Assembly: GCA_005877535.1 (NCBI GenBank)
Contig: VBOM01000045.1
Location: forward strand, 1 to 11,790
Source of the DNA: Nitrospirota bacterium
Lineage (GTDB): Bacteria; Nitrospirota; Nitrospiria; Nitrospirales; Nitrospiraceae
Length of the DNA stretch: 11,790 nt
Direction of reading: 5' to 3'
Each line of letters opens with the position of its first letter. The stretch's first letter is position 1. Below, in pieces: positions 1 through 6,317 of this stretch. Both the position numbers and the translations under genes were made by a program. The notes under the pieces are model-generated. The model saw only the letters and a program-made list of their open reading frames with translations. It did not search any database and had not been told where the DNA came from.

Positions 1-288
1 GAAGGAAAGCAGAACGGAGTCCGCTGGAAGTTCGAGGAGGTCGACGAGTTCCTCTGCCGTGAAGAAAGGAGTGCCACCATCGAGAGACCCGGCCGTGTGA
101 TGCTTTACCCACTGGCAGAGGTCTGTGTCGGAGTGTTCATGCCCATCGTGGTCAGCCGCAGCCAACTCGTGATGGACATCCTGCGCCACGGCAAACGGTG
201 CAATGGTGAGCAATAGCAGGACAAGGCCGATCGCCACGATAGCCTGAAGAAAGCAGGGCAGCCGTCGTATGGATGCACGCAAAGTCAT
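1..288 (-). CDS. Exported histidine-rich hypothetical protein (C-terminus outside window)
   Basis: An open frame reads from an ATG at 288 to the window edge without a stop, giving 96 residues of a longer protein. Residues 1-12 are basic (RASIRR), residues 13-30 form one hydrophobic helix, and an AVA/QD site near residue 35 looks like a signal peptidase I site, so export to the periplasm is inferred. The mature part begins with a histidine-rich stretch (His39, 40, 47, 50, 52, 63, 64) and one cysteine in the motif DLCQWVKHHTAG. This resembles small metal-associated exported proteins such as the DUF2946 type, but I do not firmly recognise the family. No clear ribosome-binding site precedes the ATG. 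A TTGACA hexamer lies upstream on this strand (324-329) without a good -10 partner. Function unknown; a role in metal binding is only a guess from the histidines. Confidence 0.6.
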   Translation of the reverse strand, partial: MTLRASIRRLPCFLQAIVAIGLVLLLLTIAPFAVAQDVHHELAAADHDGHEHSDTDLCQWVKHHTAGSLDGGTPFFTAEELVDLLELPADSVLLSF

Positions 289-487
289 TGAGGGCGAGCT
301 AAGTAACATAGGCGTTCACAGCTTGTCAAACAACGGATTTGACCGACTTAATCGAGCATCTTCAGCCGTAGATGCCTCCTCTGGTGGCTATTTCCTTTAA
401 TATACGCTATATTTTTCGCATCAGTACGTGCATCGACCCGGCCAAGCTACACTATAAAAGGCGATTCTCATGTGAAAAGGCAGGACC

Positions 488-1378
488 ATGCAGAGACCAC
501 TCGATAACCAGCATATCATTGAAATCAAACCGCTGCCCTCGCCGCGAACGATCAAGTCAAAGCTGCCGATAACCGACCAAGCCGCTGCGCTGGTAGTTGA
601 AACCAGAGATGCTATTCGCCACATTCTGCATGGCCAAGACCGTGAGCGCCTACTGGTGATCGTCGGACCCTGCTCGATCCATGATCCCGATGCAGCCTAC
701 GAGTATGCCGATCGATTGAAACCAGTGGCTGATGCGTTGCGAGACCGGCTGCTCATCGTCATGCGCACCTACTTTGAAAAGCCCCGTACCACGGTTGGAT
801 GGAAAGGCCTGATCAACGATCCGCATCTGGAGCCGCACCGAGAAATGGCCAGCGGCCTGTCTATGCCGGTCGGTTTCAAGAATGGCACAGAGGGTAATCT
901 TCAGGTGGCCTGGAATGCGATGGTCGCCGCGAAACAGCCTCATCATTTTCTGGGCATCAACGCCGACGGACTCACCTCCATCATCAAGACCATGGGCAAC
1001 CCTGATCGCCATATCGTGCTGCGGGGCGGTGGAGGGAAAACCAACTATGAAGCCGAACACGTGGCTCGCGCGGAGGCCATTGTAGCGAGCGAGGGTATCG
1101 TTCGCCCCATCATGATCGACTGTTCGCATGACAACTCCAGTAAAGACCATCGTCGCCAGGGTTTGGTCGCGCGTGAAGTCCTCCGCCAAATGCGCGACGG
1201 CCGCCAATCCATTCTGGGACTGATGCTCGAAAGCAATCTAAATCCAGGCAAGCAGACCTGGCAGCAGGGGAAAGCGCTGGCCCACGGCGTCTCTATCACC
1301 GATGCCTGTCTCGGCTGGGAAGAAACCGAAGCTCTGCTATACGAACTGGCCGACATGATCGTGACCAAGCCCGTCTAG
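488..1378 (+). CDS. aroG: 3-deoxy-7-phosphoheptulonate (DAHP) synthase, type I, with internal deletion
   Basis: Condenses phosphoenolpyruvate with erythrose 4-phosphate, the first step of the shikimate pathway, in the cytoplasm. The 296-residue product matches the AroG/AroF/AroH family from end to end except for one gap. Conserved residues by E. coli AroG counterpart: Cys62 (C61) in GPCSIHDP, Arg93 and Lys98 (R92, K97) in MRTYFEKPRTT, Lys131 (K186) in PVGFKNGT, Arg179 (R234), and metal ligands His214, Glu248, Asp272 (H268, E302, D326). Between His113 and His117 only three residues (LEP) replace about 59 residues of E. coli AroG (113-171). The segment holding Glu143 and the phosphate-binding Arg165 of GARTTESQ is therefore absent. 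The frame stays open across the junction at 827-838. A barrel lacking this part is unlikely to be active, so this may be a decayed gene or an assembly error. The ATG at 488 follows a GGCAGG ribosome-binding site. It stands alone, transcribed away from the gene at 1-288. Confidence 0.88.
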   Translation: MQRPLDNQHIIEIKPLPSPRTIKSKLPITDQAAALVVETRDAIRHILHGQDRERLLVIVGPCSIHDPDAAYEYADRLKPVADALRDRLLIVMRTYFEKPRTTVGWKGLINDPHLEPHREMASGLSMPVGFKNGTEGNLQVAWNAMVAAKQPHHFLGINADGLTSIIKTMGNPDRHIVLRGGGGKTNYEAEHVARAEAIVASEGIVRPIMIDCSHDNSSKDHRRQGLVAREVLRQMRDGRQSILGLMLESNLNPGKQTWQQGKALAHGVSITDACLGWEETEALLYELADMIVTKPV

Positions 1379-1407
1379 CAAGCCTGGCTTGTTCATTTGG
1401 TCTGTCT

Positions 1408-1478
1408 GGTTTGTCTGGTTTTTTGGTTGAATGAAACTAACCAGATGAACCAAATCAACCAGATAAACAAAACAAACC
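1408..1478. repeat. Imperfect palindromic word-repeat spacer (TCTGGTT / AACCAGA)
   Basis: The spacer between the DAHP synthase and tatD is made of T/G-rich words (TCTGGTTT, TTTGGTTG) on its left side and their complements (AACCAGAT, CAAACC) on its right. GGTTTGT at 1408-1414 pairs with ACAAACC at 1472-1478, and GGTTGA at 1425-1430 pairs with TCAACC at 1455-1460, with mismatches between. It could act as a weak terminator or a structured leader before tatD. It lacks a GC-rich stem followed by a T-run, so a classical terminator is doubtful. Confidence 0.55.
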
Positions 1479-1490
1479 GGATCGGCCCGG

Positions 1491-2270
1491 ATGCTTTTCG
1501 ACACGCATACCCATCTGGACGATGCCCGCTACAATGAGGATCGCGAGGCGATGATTACTCGCGCCCGGGAAGCCGGTGTCGAAGCCTTCGTCACCATCGG
1601 CTGCGATCTGGCGAGCAGCCAGGCGGCGGTCGCACTGGCGGAACAACATCCGTTCGTCTATGCCTCCATCGGCGTCCATCCACATGAAGTGAAGCATACC
1701 CTCGATAGCTGGTACGACGAGTTCCGTCGGCTGGCACAGAACAAGAAAGTCGTCGCCTACGGCGAGATCGGCCTCGACTACCACTACAATCATTCGTCAC
1801 CGAAAGAACAGCGCCAGCGATTCCGCGAACAGATCCAGCTCGCACGCGTGCTGAAACTGCCGGTGATCATTCACACGCGAGAGGCCCAAGACGATACGAT
1901 TGCAATTTTGAAGGAGGAACGTGCGTCAGAAATCGGCGGGATCTTTCACTGCTTCTCAGGGGATGCGTGGCTGGCGAAGGATGCGCTGGACTTAGGGTTC
2001 TACATCTCGTTCTCCGGCATTCTCACGTTTCAGAACGCAACGATGCTCCGAGACATCGCGAAAACCATTCCGTTGGATCGCCTCCTGATCGAAACCGACT
2101 GCCCGTACCTGACACCCATCCCTCATCGAGGCAGACGAAACGAGCCGGCCTACGTGTCCTTCGTCGCGCAAAAGCTGGTGGAGCTTCACGCCGATGCGCC
2201 AGGCATGTCGGTCGACACCATCGGACGCATCACGACCGACAACGCGAAACGCCTGTTCAAAATCGCTTGA
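1491..2270 (+). CDS. tatD: TatD-family metal-dependent hydrolase (DNase)
   Basis: A 259-residue protein of the TatD family, amidohydrolase-superfamily TIM barrels that act as metal-dependent 3'-5' exonucleases or DNases in the cytoplasm. All expected metal ligands are visible: His6 and His8 in the opening DTHTHLD motif, Glu92 in GEIGLDYHY, His128 in PVIIHTRE, His153 in GIFHCFSG, and Asp203 in ETDCPYLTP. Length and domain span are normal for the family and the first residues fit a genuine N-terminus. Only a weak GGCCCGG stretch serves as a possible ribosome-binding site. The last 14 bases overlap the end of the convergent NYN-domain gene. In other genomes this type of gene often lies near metG or rsmI; here it follows a DAHP synthase gene across a palindromic spacer, so shared transcription is uncertain. 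The exact substrate cannot be told from sequence. Confidence 0.93.
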   Translation: MLFDTHTHLDDARYNEDREAMITRAREAGVEAFVTIGCDLASSQAAVALAEQHPFVYASIGVHPHEVKHTLDSWYDEFRRLAQNKKVVAYGEIGLDYHYNHSSPKEQRQRFREQIQLARVLKLPVIIHTREAQDDTIAILKEERASEIGGIFHCFSGDAWLAKDALDLGFYISFSGILTFQNATMLRDIAKTIPLDRLLIETDCPYLTPIPHRGRRNEPAYVSFVAQKLVELHADAPGMSVDTIGRITTDNAKRLFKIA

Positions 2271-2790
2271 GCTGCCGGCTGCGCTGCCGCAGCGCCTTGG
2301 GCAATTTCCTGGGATTCCCGCGTTTCTCCGGACCTCGCTTCGGTCGAAGATCCTCTCCCGTATCCAATTCCTTGTGTGCCGATACCCCGGTCGAGTTCGG
2401 CTCCTCGCGCAGTTTCCCGACAAACTCCTGCGCCTTCATTACAAAGGCTCCCTGGGCCCTGGCGAAGTCGATAATCTCACGATCGGAGCTCACCACCGCG
2501 CAGGCGGATCCGAATTCGGCAGCCAGACGTTGAATCACCTGATCGGCTTTTTCTCCCCGCCGAGAGAAAATAACCTCAAGACCAACCCGATGCTCCCGCC
2601 GTTCCGTACCCCATCCCTGTTGCCACCCGTCAAAGACCACCGTGATTGGATGGGATTTCCGTTGACGATACGCCGCCAGGTCACGTAGGAAGGACTCGCG
2701 CGCCATCTCGGAATGCAGGCTCGTCCCTGCACCGATCCGGCCCGTCGCAGCCAAGAGATTATAGCCATCGATGATCAAATGGAGTGCCAT
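2257..2790 (-). CDS. NYN-domain (YacP/Rae1-like, PIN-fold) putative RNase
   Basis: A 177-residue protein opening with LIIDGYNLL, the hallmark of NYN domains of the YacP/DUF901 type, a PIN-fold nuclease group that includes the ribosome-associated endoribonuclease Rae1 of Bacillus. Acidic residues in the expected places are Asp8, Asp54 (VVFDGW), Asp83 (EKADQVI) and Asp103 (VVSSDREI). The NYN domain fills residues 1 to about 132. A basic, proline-containing tail (about 133-177, ending LKRF) follows and could bind RNA or ribosomes; that is inference. The ATG at 2790 starts exactly at the domain. Upstream on its strand a TTGACA (2822-2827) is spaced 17 bp from TAGGGT, a possible promoter with a very short leader. 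The gene converges on tatD with a 14-bp overlap of coding ends and diverges from the amidase gene across a dispersed repeat. The target RNA is unknown. Confidence 0.82.
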   Translation of the reverse strand: MALHLIIDGYNLLAATGRIGAGTSLHSEMARESFLRDLAAYRQRKSHPITVVFDGWQQGWGTERREHRVGLEVIFSRRGEKADQVIQRLAAEFGSACAVVSSDREIIDFARAQGAFVMKAQEFVGKLREEPNSTGVSAHKELDTGEDLRPKRGPEKRGNPRKLPKALRQRSRQLKRF

Positions 2791-2849
2791 GATTAGAGAC
2801 CCTACTGTTCACACCGCCTACTGTCAATCGGTTCCATTGCGAGATGGCG

Positions 2850-2995
2850 GAGTGACGCACGACAAGCGCGAGGAGCGAGAGTCGCGTGACGTGTGAGCCC
2901 AGTCCCTGCCAGTCGCGCATTTCCCGCCAGTCACGCCCGTCTCGCTTGAGTCCGGCATCCGCAATCGTAGCAGAAGCGCTCATGAATAATGCAGG
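2850..2995 (+). repeat. Dispersed CTCGC-type spacer repeat, copy A
   Basis: The 75-bp core at 2921-2995 recurs at 5091-5165 in the same orientation with 8 differences by eye, about 89% identical, and a shortened inverted copy lies at 7410-7458. The core holds tandem CGCCAGTCACGCC / CGTCTCGC words and ends in CAGAAGCGCTCATGAATAATGC. The left part (2861-2895) carries loosely reverse-complementary words such as GCGAGGAGCGAGAG, so the whole can fold on itself. It fills the divergent spacer between the NYN gene and the amidase (2791-3078), where I see no other gene. Confidence 0.8.
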
Positions 2996-3078
2996 TGAGT
3001 ACGGCCAATCCTCTTGACAATGGCGCAAGCATCTGAGAAAAACTCTATATCCCATCCCATTACACACATTGAACATCC

Positions 3079-4221
3079 ATGCGATCAGCTCTGTGGCGTA
3101 TCTTTACCCTCGCCTTCCTGGTTGGACTCTTCCACCTCCCTATGCATGCCCTCGATCTGTTTCACGATGGCCAGGCATTTGCGGAAACAAGGGCAGCCCG
3201 TCAGGAGCCTCCTGCCAAGCCTAAGAGGTCTCGCACCTCCCGTATACACCTGGCTCCCACTGCGCTCGGCCTGACGACGATACAGAACCTCCGGACAGCC
3301 AGCTCGCCGGGCTTGACGAGGCTCGTGCTCGATCTCGACGCCAAGGCCCGCCCCAGCAAACATCCCAAACTCCAGGCCGAGGGAGTAACCATCGAAATCC
3401 CCAACGCCACCTTGAGCCAACTGGTCATCGATGTGGTGCCTTCCAGCGATCCTCTGACAGCTCCGCCTGTTGATTTAACTCCCGGCCTAGAACTTCCACT
3501 CCCCGCTCCTCCGCAGCCTGCTCAGCCGCGAGCCAAGTCATTTAAGACCATCGTGATCGATCCAGGGCACGGCGGGAAAGATCCTGGGGCACGTGGGCAG
3601 CGTGGGACGGAAGAAAAAGACATTACGCTGAAAGTCGCGTTGAAATTGCGCGATCTCTTGAGCAAGCAACCGGGAATCCGCGTCCTCATGACCCGTGACC
3701 GGGACGAGTTCGTCGAGTTGGAAGACCGGGCGAAGTTTGCCAATGGGCAGGAGGCGGATCTCTTCGTGTCGATCCATGTGAATTCACATCCACAACGCTC
3801 CGTAAAGGGGATTGAAATCTACCACTTCGGAGAGGCCAAAGATCAACGGGCGCTCGAAGTGGCCGCCCGTGAAAATGGAACCCCCCTGAACTCCACCGGC
3901 GTGGGATGGGAATATCTCGTGGCCGATCTTCTGACGGCGAAGAAGATCGAGGCATCCCTTGAACTCGCCTGGACCGCCAAGGAAGCCATGGTGACCAACC
4001 TGAACAACCGCTACTCCCTGGTGGACCATGGGGTGAAAACCGCACCATTCTATGTACTCCGCTTCACCAGCATGCCCAGTATCCTGGCTGAAATTGCCTA
4101 TATCTCGAACTCTGCGGAAGAAGACATGCTCCGAACCGGCCTCTTCACCACGCGCGTGGCAGAAGCACTCATGGAAGGTGTCAACACCTTCCTCGCCTCT
4201 GCAAAAATCGCCCCGCGATGA
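3079..4221 (+). CDS. amiC: N-acetylmuramoyl-L-alanine amidase (AmiC-like, AMIN plus Amidase_3)
   Basis: A periplasmic zinc amidase that cleaves the bond between N-acetylmuramic acid and L-alanine in peptidoglycan, used in septum splitting during division. The 380-residue product has a hydrophobic signal segment (residues 5-25, with a likely cleavage near AFAE at 33-36). An AMIN-like beta domain follows at about 55-120 (TRLVLDLDAK...VTIEIPN), then a proline-rich linker at 121-152, then an Amidase_3 domain from 156 to the end. Zinc ligands and catalytic residues are visible: His164 in DPGHGGKDPG, Glu179 in GTEEKD, His233 in FVSIHVNSH, and Glu338 in LAEIAYISN. A two-segment insertion (about 250-330) sits where regulatory helices occur in AmiC proteins. 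The ATG at 3079 fits the signal peptide, though no clear ribosome-binding site precedes it. truA follows 28 bp later on the same strand, suggesting one transcript. Confidence 0.93.
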   Translation: MRSALWRIFTLAFLVGLFHLPMHALDLFHDGQAFAETRAARQEPPAKPKRSRTSRIHLAPTALGLTTIQNLRTASSPGLTRLVLDLDAKARPSKHPKLQAEGVTIEIPNATLSQLVIDVVPSSDPLTAPPVDLTPGLELPLPAPPQPAQPRAKSFKTIVIDPGHGGKDPGARGQRGTEEKDITLKVALKLRDLLSKQPGIRVLMTRDRDEFVELEDRAKFANGQEADLFVSIHVNSHPQRSVKGIEIYHFGEAKDQRALEVAARENGTPLNSTGVGWEYLVADLLTAKKIEASLELAWTAKEAMVTNLNNRYSLVDHGVKTAPFYVLRFTSMPSILAEIAYISNSAEEDMLRTGLFTTRVAEALMEGVNTFLASAKIAPR

Positions 4222-4249
4222 TCTCCGCACTGCTCTATCCTCCACCTCG

Positions 4250-4987
4250 ATGCCTACGGTCAAGCTAGTCTTGGAATACGATGGGACCTGCTACGCCGGG
4301 TGGCAGCGCCAGCCCGATCACCCCACGATCCAAGAAGCCATCGAACGAGCCATCCACCAGGTCAGCCAGGCCACGGTATCGGTCATCGGCGCAGGCCGTA
4401 CAGATTCCGGTGTGCATGCGCTCGGCCAAGTCGCAAGTTTTCGCTCGGATCGGGATTGGCCCGCGTCCAACTGGATGCGGGCGCTTAATGCCGTGCTGCC
4501 AAAGGACATTGCCGTTCGTTCCTCCGCCCTCATGGACGCCAGCTTTCACGCCCAACACGATGCACGAGGTAAGCTCTACGCCTATCGGATCCTCCACCGC
4601 CCGGCCCGTCCCACCGTCGATCGCGCATTCGTCTGGCACATCTACAGGCCGTTGAATGAGGCTGCCATGCAACAGGCGGCAGCGACACTGATCGGGGCAC
4701 AGGACTTTTCCTCATTCGAAGGGAGCCTCACGGAGAACAACAATCCCATCTGCCATCTCCAACGACTTGCAGTCATCTGCCAAGGCGACCAGATCCTCAT
4801 TGAGGCCTACGCGGACCGGTTTCTGAAGCACATGGTCCGCGCAATGGTTGGAACGGTAGTCGAAGTGGGGCTGGGCAAACGGGCTCCCGACAGTCTCACA
4901 GAGGTCCTGCGGGCCCGGGATCGGTCTGCAGCAGGCCAGACCGCCCCTCCTCATGGACTCTGTCTCATGCGCGTAGACTACGAGTAG
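4250..4987 (+). CDS. truA: tRNA pseudouridine(38-40) synthase TruA
   Basis: Converts uridines 38, 39 and 40 of the tRNA anticodon stem to pseudouridine in the cytoplasm. The 245-residue product opens MPTVKLVLEYDG...YAGWQRQ, the family N-terminus. It carries the catalytic Asp52 in GAGRTDSGVHALGQ, the HARGKLYAYRI strand, DFSSFEGS, and the C-terminal FLKHMVRAMVGTVVEVGLGK signature. Length is normal (E. coli TruA is slightly longer). The open frame extends upstream to 4052, but that part overlaps the amidase gene and looks like no family member, so the ATG at 4250 is chosen. The ribosome-binding site is poor. It lies 28 bp downstream of the amidase and probably shares its transcript. It converges on cysE across repeat copy B. 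Confidence 0.95.
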   Translation: MPTVKLVLEYDGTCYAGWQRQPDHPTIQEAIERAIHQVSQATVSVIGAGRTDSGVHALGQVASFRSDRDWPASNWMRALNAVLPKDIAVRSSALMDASFHAQHDARGKLYAYRILHRPARPTVDRAFVWHIYRPLNEAAMQQAAATLIGAQDFSSFEGSLTENNNPICHLQRLAVICQGDQILIEAYADRFLKHMVRAMVGTVVEVGLGKRAPDSLTEVLRARDRSAAGQTAPPHGLCLMRVDYE

Positions 4988-5080
4988 CAGGCATCTGAAT
5001 TCGTACGCCGTTCGTGAATTGTGATCGAGGCAAGCAAGACGTGCGCGACAGGCGCGACTCGCGAAGTTGAAACATCAGAC

Positions 5081-5165
5081 CGTCCCGCTTTTCCCGCCAG
5101 TCTCGCCCGTCTCGCTTGAGTCAGGCATCGGCGATTGCCGCAGAAGCGCTCATGAATAATGCGGG
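5081..5165 (+). repeat. Dispersed CTCGC-type spacer repeat, copy B
   Basis: Positions 5091-5165 match the copy at 2921-2995 with the same spacing throughout, from TTCCCGCCAGT to GAATAATGCGGG. The stretch CGTCCCGCTTTT at 5081-5092 extends the match to the inverted copy at 7410-7458. It sits between the convergent ends of truA and cysE and stops one base before the cysE stop codon, where it could serve as a shared transcript end. No other gene is seen in 4988-5165. Confidence 0.8.
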
Positions 5166-5816
5166 CTAAAGCAAGCGGGGGGAATCTTGATTTTCCAGCT
5201 TTTTGCGCAGTTCGATCAACTCCTGTTCGAGTGCCAAGAGCCGGTCACTGATGGGGTCCGGCAGGTTACTATGGTCCATGGTGGCATCGGGGAGCCGCTC
5301 GCCTTGAGTTTTAATCACGCGGGCCGGCACTCCAATGACGGTGGAATTGGCGGCGACATTCTTAAGCACAACCGAATTGGCGCCGATCTTCACATTGTCG
5401 CCGATCGTGATCCCACCGAGAATTTTGGCTCCGGCCCCGACGACCACGTGATTGCCGAGCGTGGGGTGACGCTTCCCTCGTTCCTTCCCTGTCCCCCCAA
5501 GCGTCACACCTTGGAAAAGAGTCACGTAATCTCCGATCTCTGCCGTTTCGCCGATAACCACACCCATCCCATGGTCGATGAAGAACCCGGTACCGATCTG
5601 AGCCGAGGGATGGATTTCCATGGCCGTTAGCACACGAGCAACCTGAGAAATAGCCCGAGGAGCGAACGGCACGTTGTAGGACTTCAACCAATGGGACACG
5701 CGGTAGGCCAACAAGGCATGAAAGCCGGCATAGGTCAGCACGACTTCGAGCCAGCTGGTCGCCGCCGGATCTCGGTCGAAGACAGCGCGGAGGTCTTGTT
5801 TAATGGCCTTTAGCAT
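5166..5816 (-). CDS. cysE: Serine O-acetyltransferase CysE
   Basis: Makes O-acetylserine from serine and acetyl-CoA, the activated precursor for cysteine. The 216-residue product is of the short Bacillus type rather than the longer E. coli type. A helical N-terminal part (1-60) precedes a left-handed beta-helix of hexapeptide repeats (about 66-165), with the motifs EIHPSAQIG, FIDHGMGVVIGETA and GVTLGGTGKERGKRHP. By alignment with E. coli CysE, His82 is the catalytic His158 and His117 matches His193. Glu67 stands where E. coli has Asp143, as is usual in the short type. A charged C-terminal helix (about 190-210, LLALEQELIELRKK) could mediate assembly. The ATG at 5816 has no strong ribosome-binding site. 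It lies downstream of ispF and the four-helix-bundle gene on the same strand, and the inserted repeat ends only 8 bp before its start codon. Confidence 0.94.
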   Translation of the reverse strand: MLKAIKQDLRAVFDRDPAATSWLEVVLTYAGFHALLAYRVSHWLKSYNVPFAPRAISQVARVLTAMEIHPSAQIGTGFFIDHGMGVVIGETAEIGDYVTLFQGVTLGGTGKERGKRHPTLGNHVVVGAGAKILGGITIGDNVKIGANSVVLKNVAANSTVIGVPARVIKTQGERLPDATMDHSNLPDPISDRLLALEQELIELRKKLENQDSPRLL

Positions 5817-5823
5817 AGCGTCT

Positions 5824-5854
5824 GAACGTCGTCACGTCATAAAGTCGTCAAGTC
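5824..5854 (+). repeat. Left inverted word repeat flanking the four-helix-bundle gene
   Basis: Contains GAACGTC (5824-5830) and GTCGTCAAGTC (5844-5854). Both words recur as exact reverse complements at 6305-6311 and 6260-6270, on the far side of the small gene at 5872-6246. It ends 8 bp from the cysE start codon. Confidence 0.6.
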
Positions 5855-5871
5855 TTTGTGGGAATATTACA

Positions 5872-6246
5872 TCACATCGGACTCTTAGGAGCCAAGTAGA
5901 TGATGAACCCTGACAATGCCTTTGCCACCTCTTCCGACTTTGCTCGAAGATCATCAAATTCATCGGAAGTCACGTAGCCCAAGTCCAGCGCCACGAACAG
6001 CTGACTACGCACTTCTCCTGCCGAGCCTTTTGCAATATACAGAAAGCGATGAAATTCCCTGTCAGAGCACCGCTCAAACCCCACGGCGATATTGGACATC
6101 ACAGAAACGGATGCTCGCCTAATCTGATCGCGGAGACCAAAGTCCTTCTCGAATTTCCCTCTCCCACTGACTCGATTCACAGCTGAAACCAGATCTCTTG
6201 CTGCTCGCCATGCCTTGATATCCTCAAATCGCTCTATCGTAGCCAA
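5872..6246 (-). CDS. Four-helix-bundle protein (S23 / 23S rRNA IVS-encoded type)
   Basis: A 124-residue, mostly helical protein. It opens with LATIERFEDIKAWRAAR and contains LRDQIRRASVSVMSNIAVGFERCS and FHRFLYIAKGSAGEVRSQLFVALDLGY, all typical of the four-helix-bundle family first found in rRNA intervening sequences and also seen as the Avd accessory of retroelements. No enzyme activity is known for stand-alone members; they form pentamers and may bind nucleic acid. The start is taken as TTG at 6246, because AAGGGTGG stands at the right distance before it and related proteins begin at this point. Reading on to a TTG at 6297 would translate the word repeat as SHQVSSHQVVKS. The gene seems less GC-rich than its neighbours and is bracketed by inverted repeats in the ispF-cysE junction, so acquisition as a cassette is likely. 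No reverse transcriptase or rRNA gene is nearby. Confidence 0.85.
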   Translation of the reverse strand: MATIERFEDIKAWRAARDLVSAVNRVSGRGKFEKDFGLRDQIRRASVSVMSNIAVGFERCSDREFHRFLYIAKGSAGEVRSQLFVALDLGYVTSDEFDDLRAKSEEVAKALSGFIIYLAPKSPM

Positions 6247-6250
6247 CGAT

Positions 6251-6258
6251 CCACCCTT
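6251..6258 (-). promoter_or_regulatory. Ribosome-binding site deciding a TTG start
   Basis: AAGGGTGG on the minus strand lies 4 bases before the TTG at 6246. It supports that codon over the upstream TTG at 6297, whose extra codons come from the word repeat. The site is a moderate, not perfect, match to the anti-Shine-Dalgarno sequence. Confidence 0.4.
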
Positions 6259-6259
6259 C

Positions 6260-6311
6260 GACTTGACGACCTGATGACTTGAGACTTGATGACTCAAGTC
6301 TTGTGACGTTC
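6260..6311 (-). repeat. Right inverted word repeat flanking the four-helix-bundle gene
   Basis: Runs of ACTTGA, GATGACTT and CAAGTC words, including GACTTGACGAC (6260-6270) and GACGTTC (6305-6311), the exact complements of words at 5844-5854 and 5824-5830. The block also contains its own inverted pair GACTTGA / TCAAGTC, so it can fold alone. It ends 7 bp before the ispF stop codon. Confidence 0.6.
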
Positions 6312-6317
6312 CGGCTT

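Noticed and set aside
401..458. TATATT and TATAAA boxes upstream of the DAHP synthase
   Set aside because: The region is AT-rich and promoter-like, but no -35 hexamer with correct spacing reaches more than 3 of 6 matches.
650..1207. 185-residue open frame on the minus strand inside the DAHP synthase gene
   Set aside because: It is antisense to a strongly conserved coding region, has no recognisable motif, and is explained by codon bias in high-GC DNA.
1967..2533. 188-residue plus-strand frame across the end of tatD and the NYN gene
   Set aside because: It is a shadow of two real genes in other frames, very rich in Arg and Ser, with no domain.
3014..3051. Perfect TTGACA before the amidase gene as a promoter
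   Set aside because: No acceptable -10 box lies 15-19 bp downstream; the nearest TATAT is 26 bp away.
4052..4249. Upstream extension of truA by 66 residues
   Set aside because: It lies inside the amidase coding region and does not resemble TruA; the family N-terminus begins at 4250.
5872..6246. Diversity-generating retroelement accessory (Avd) system
   Set aside because: The protein fold fits, but there is no reverse transcriptase, template repeat or variable target in the window.
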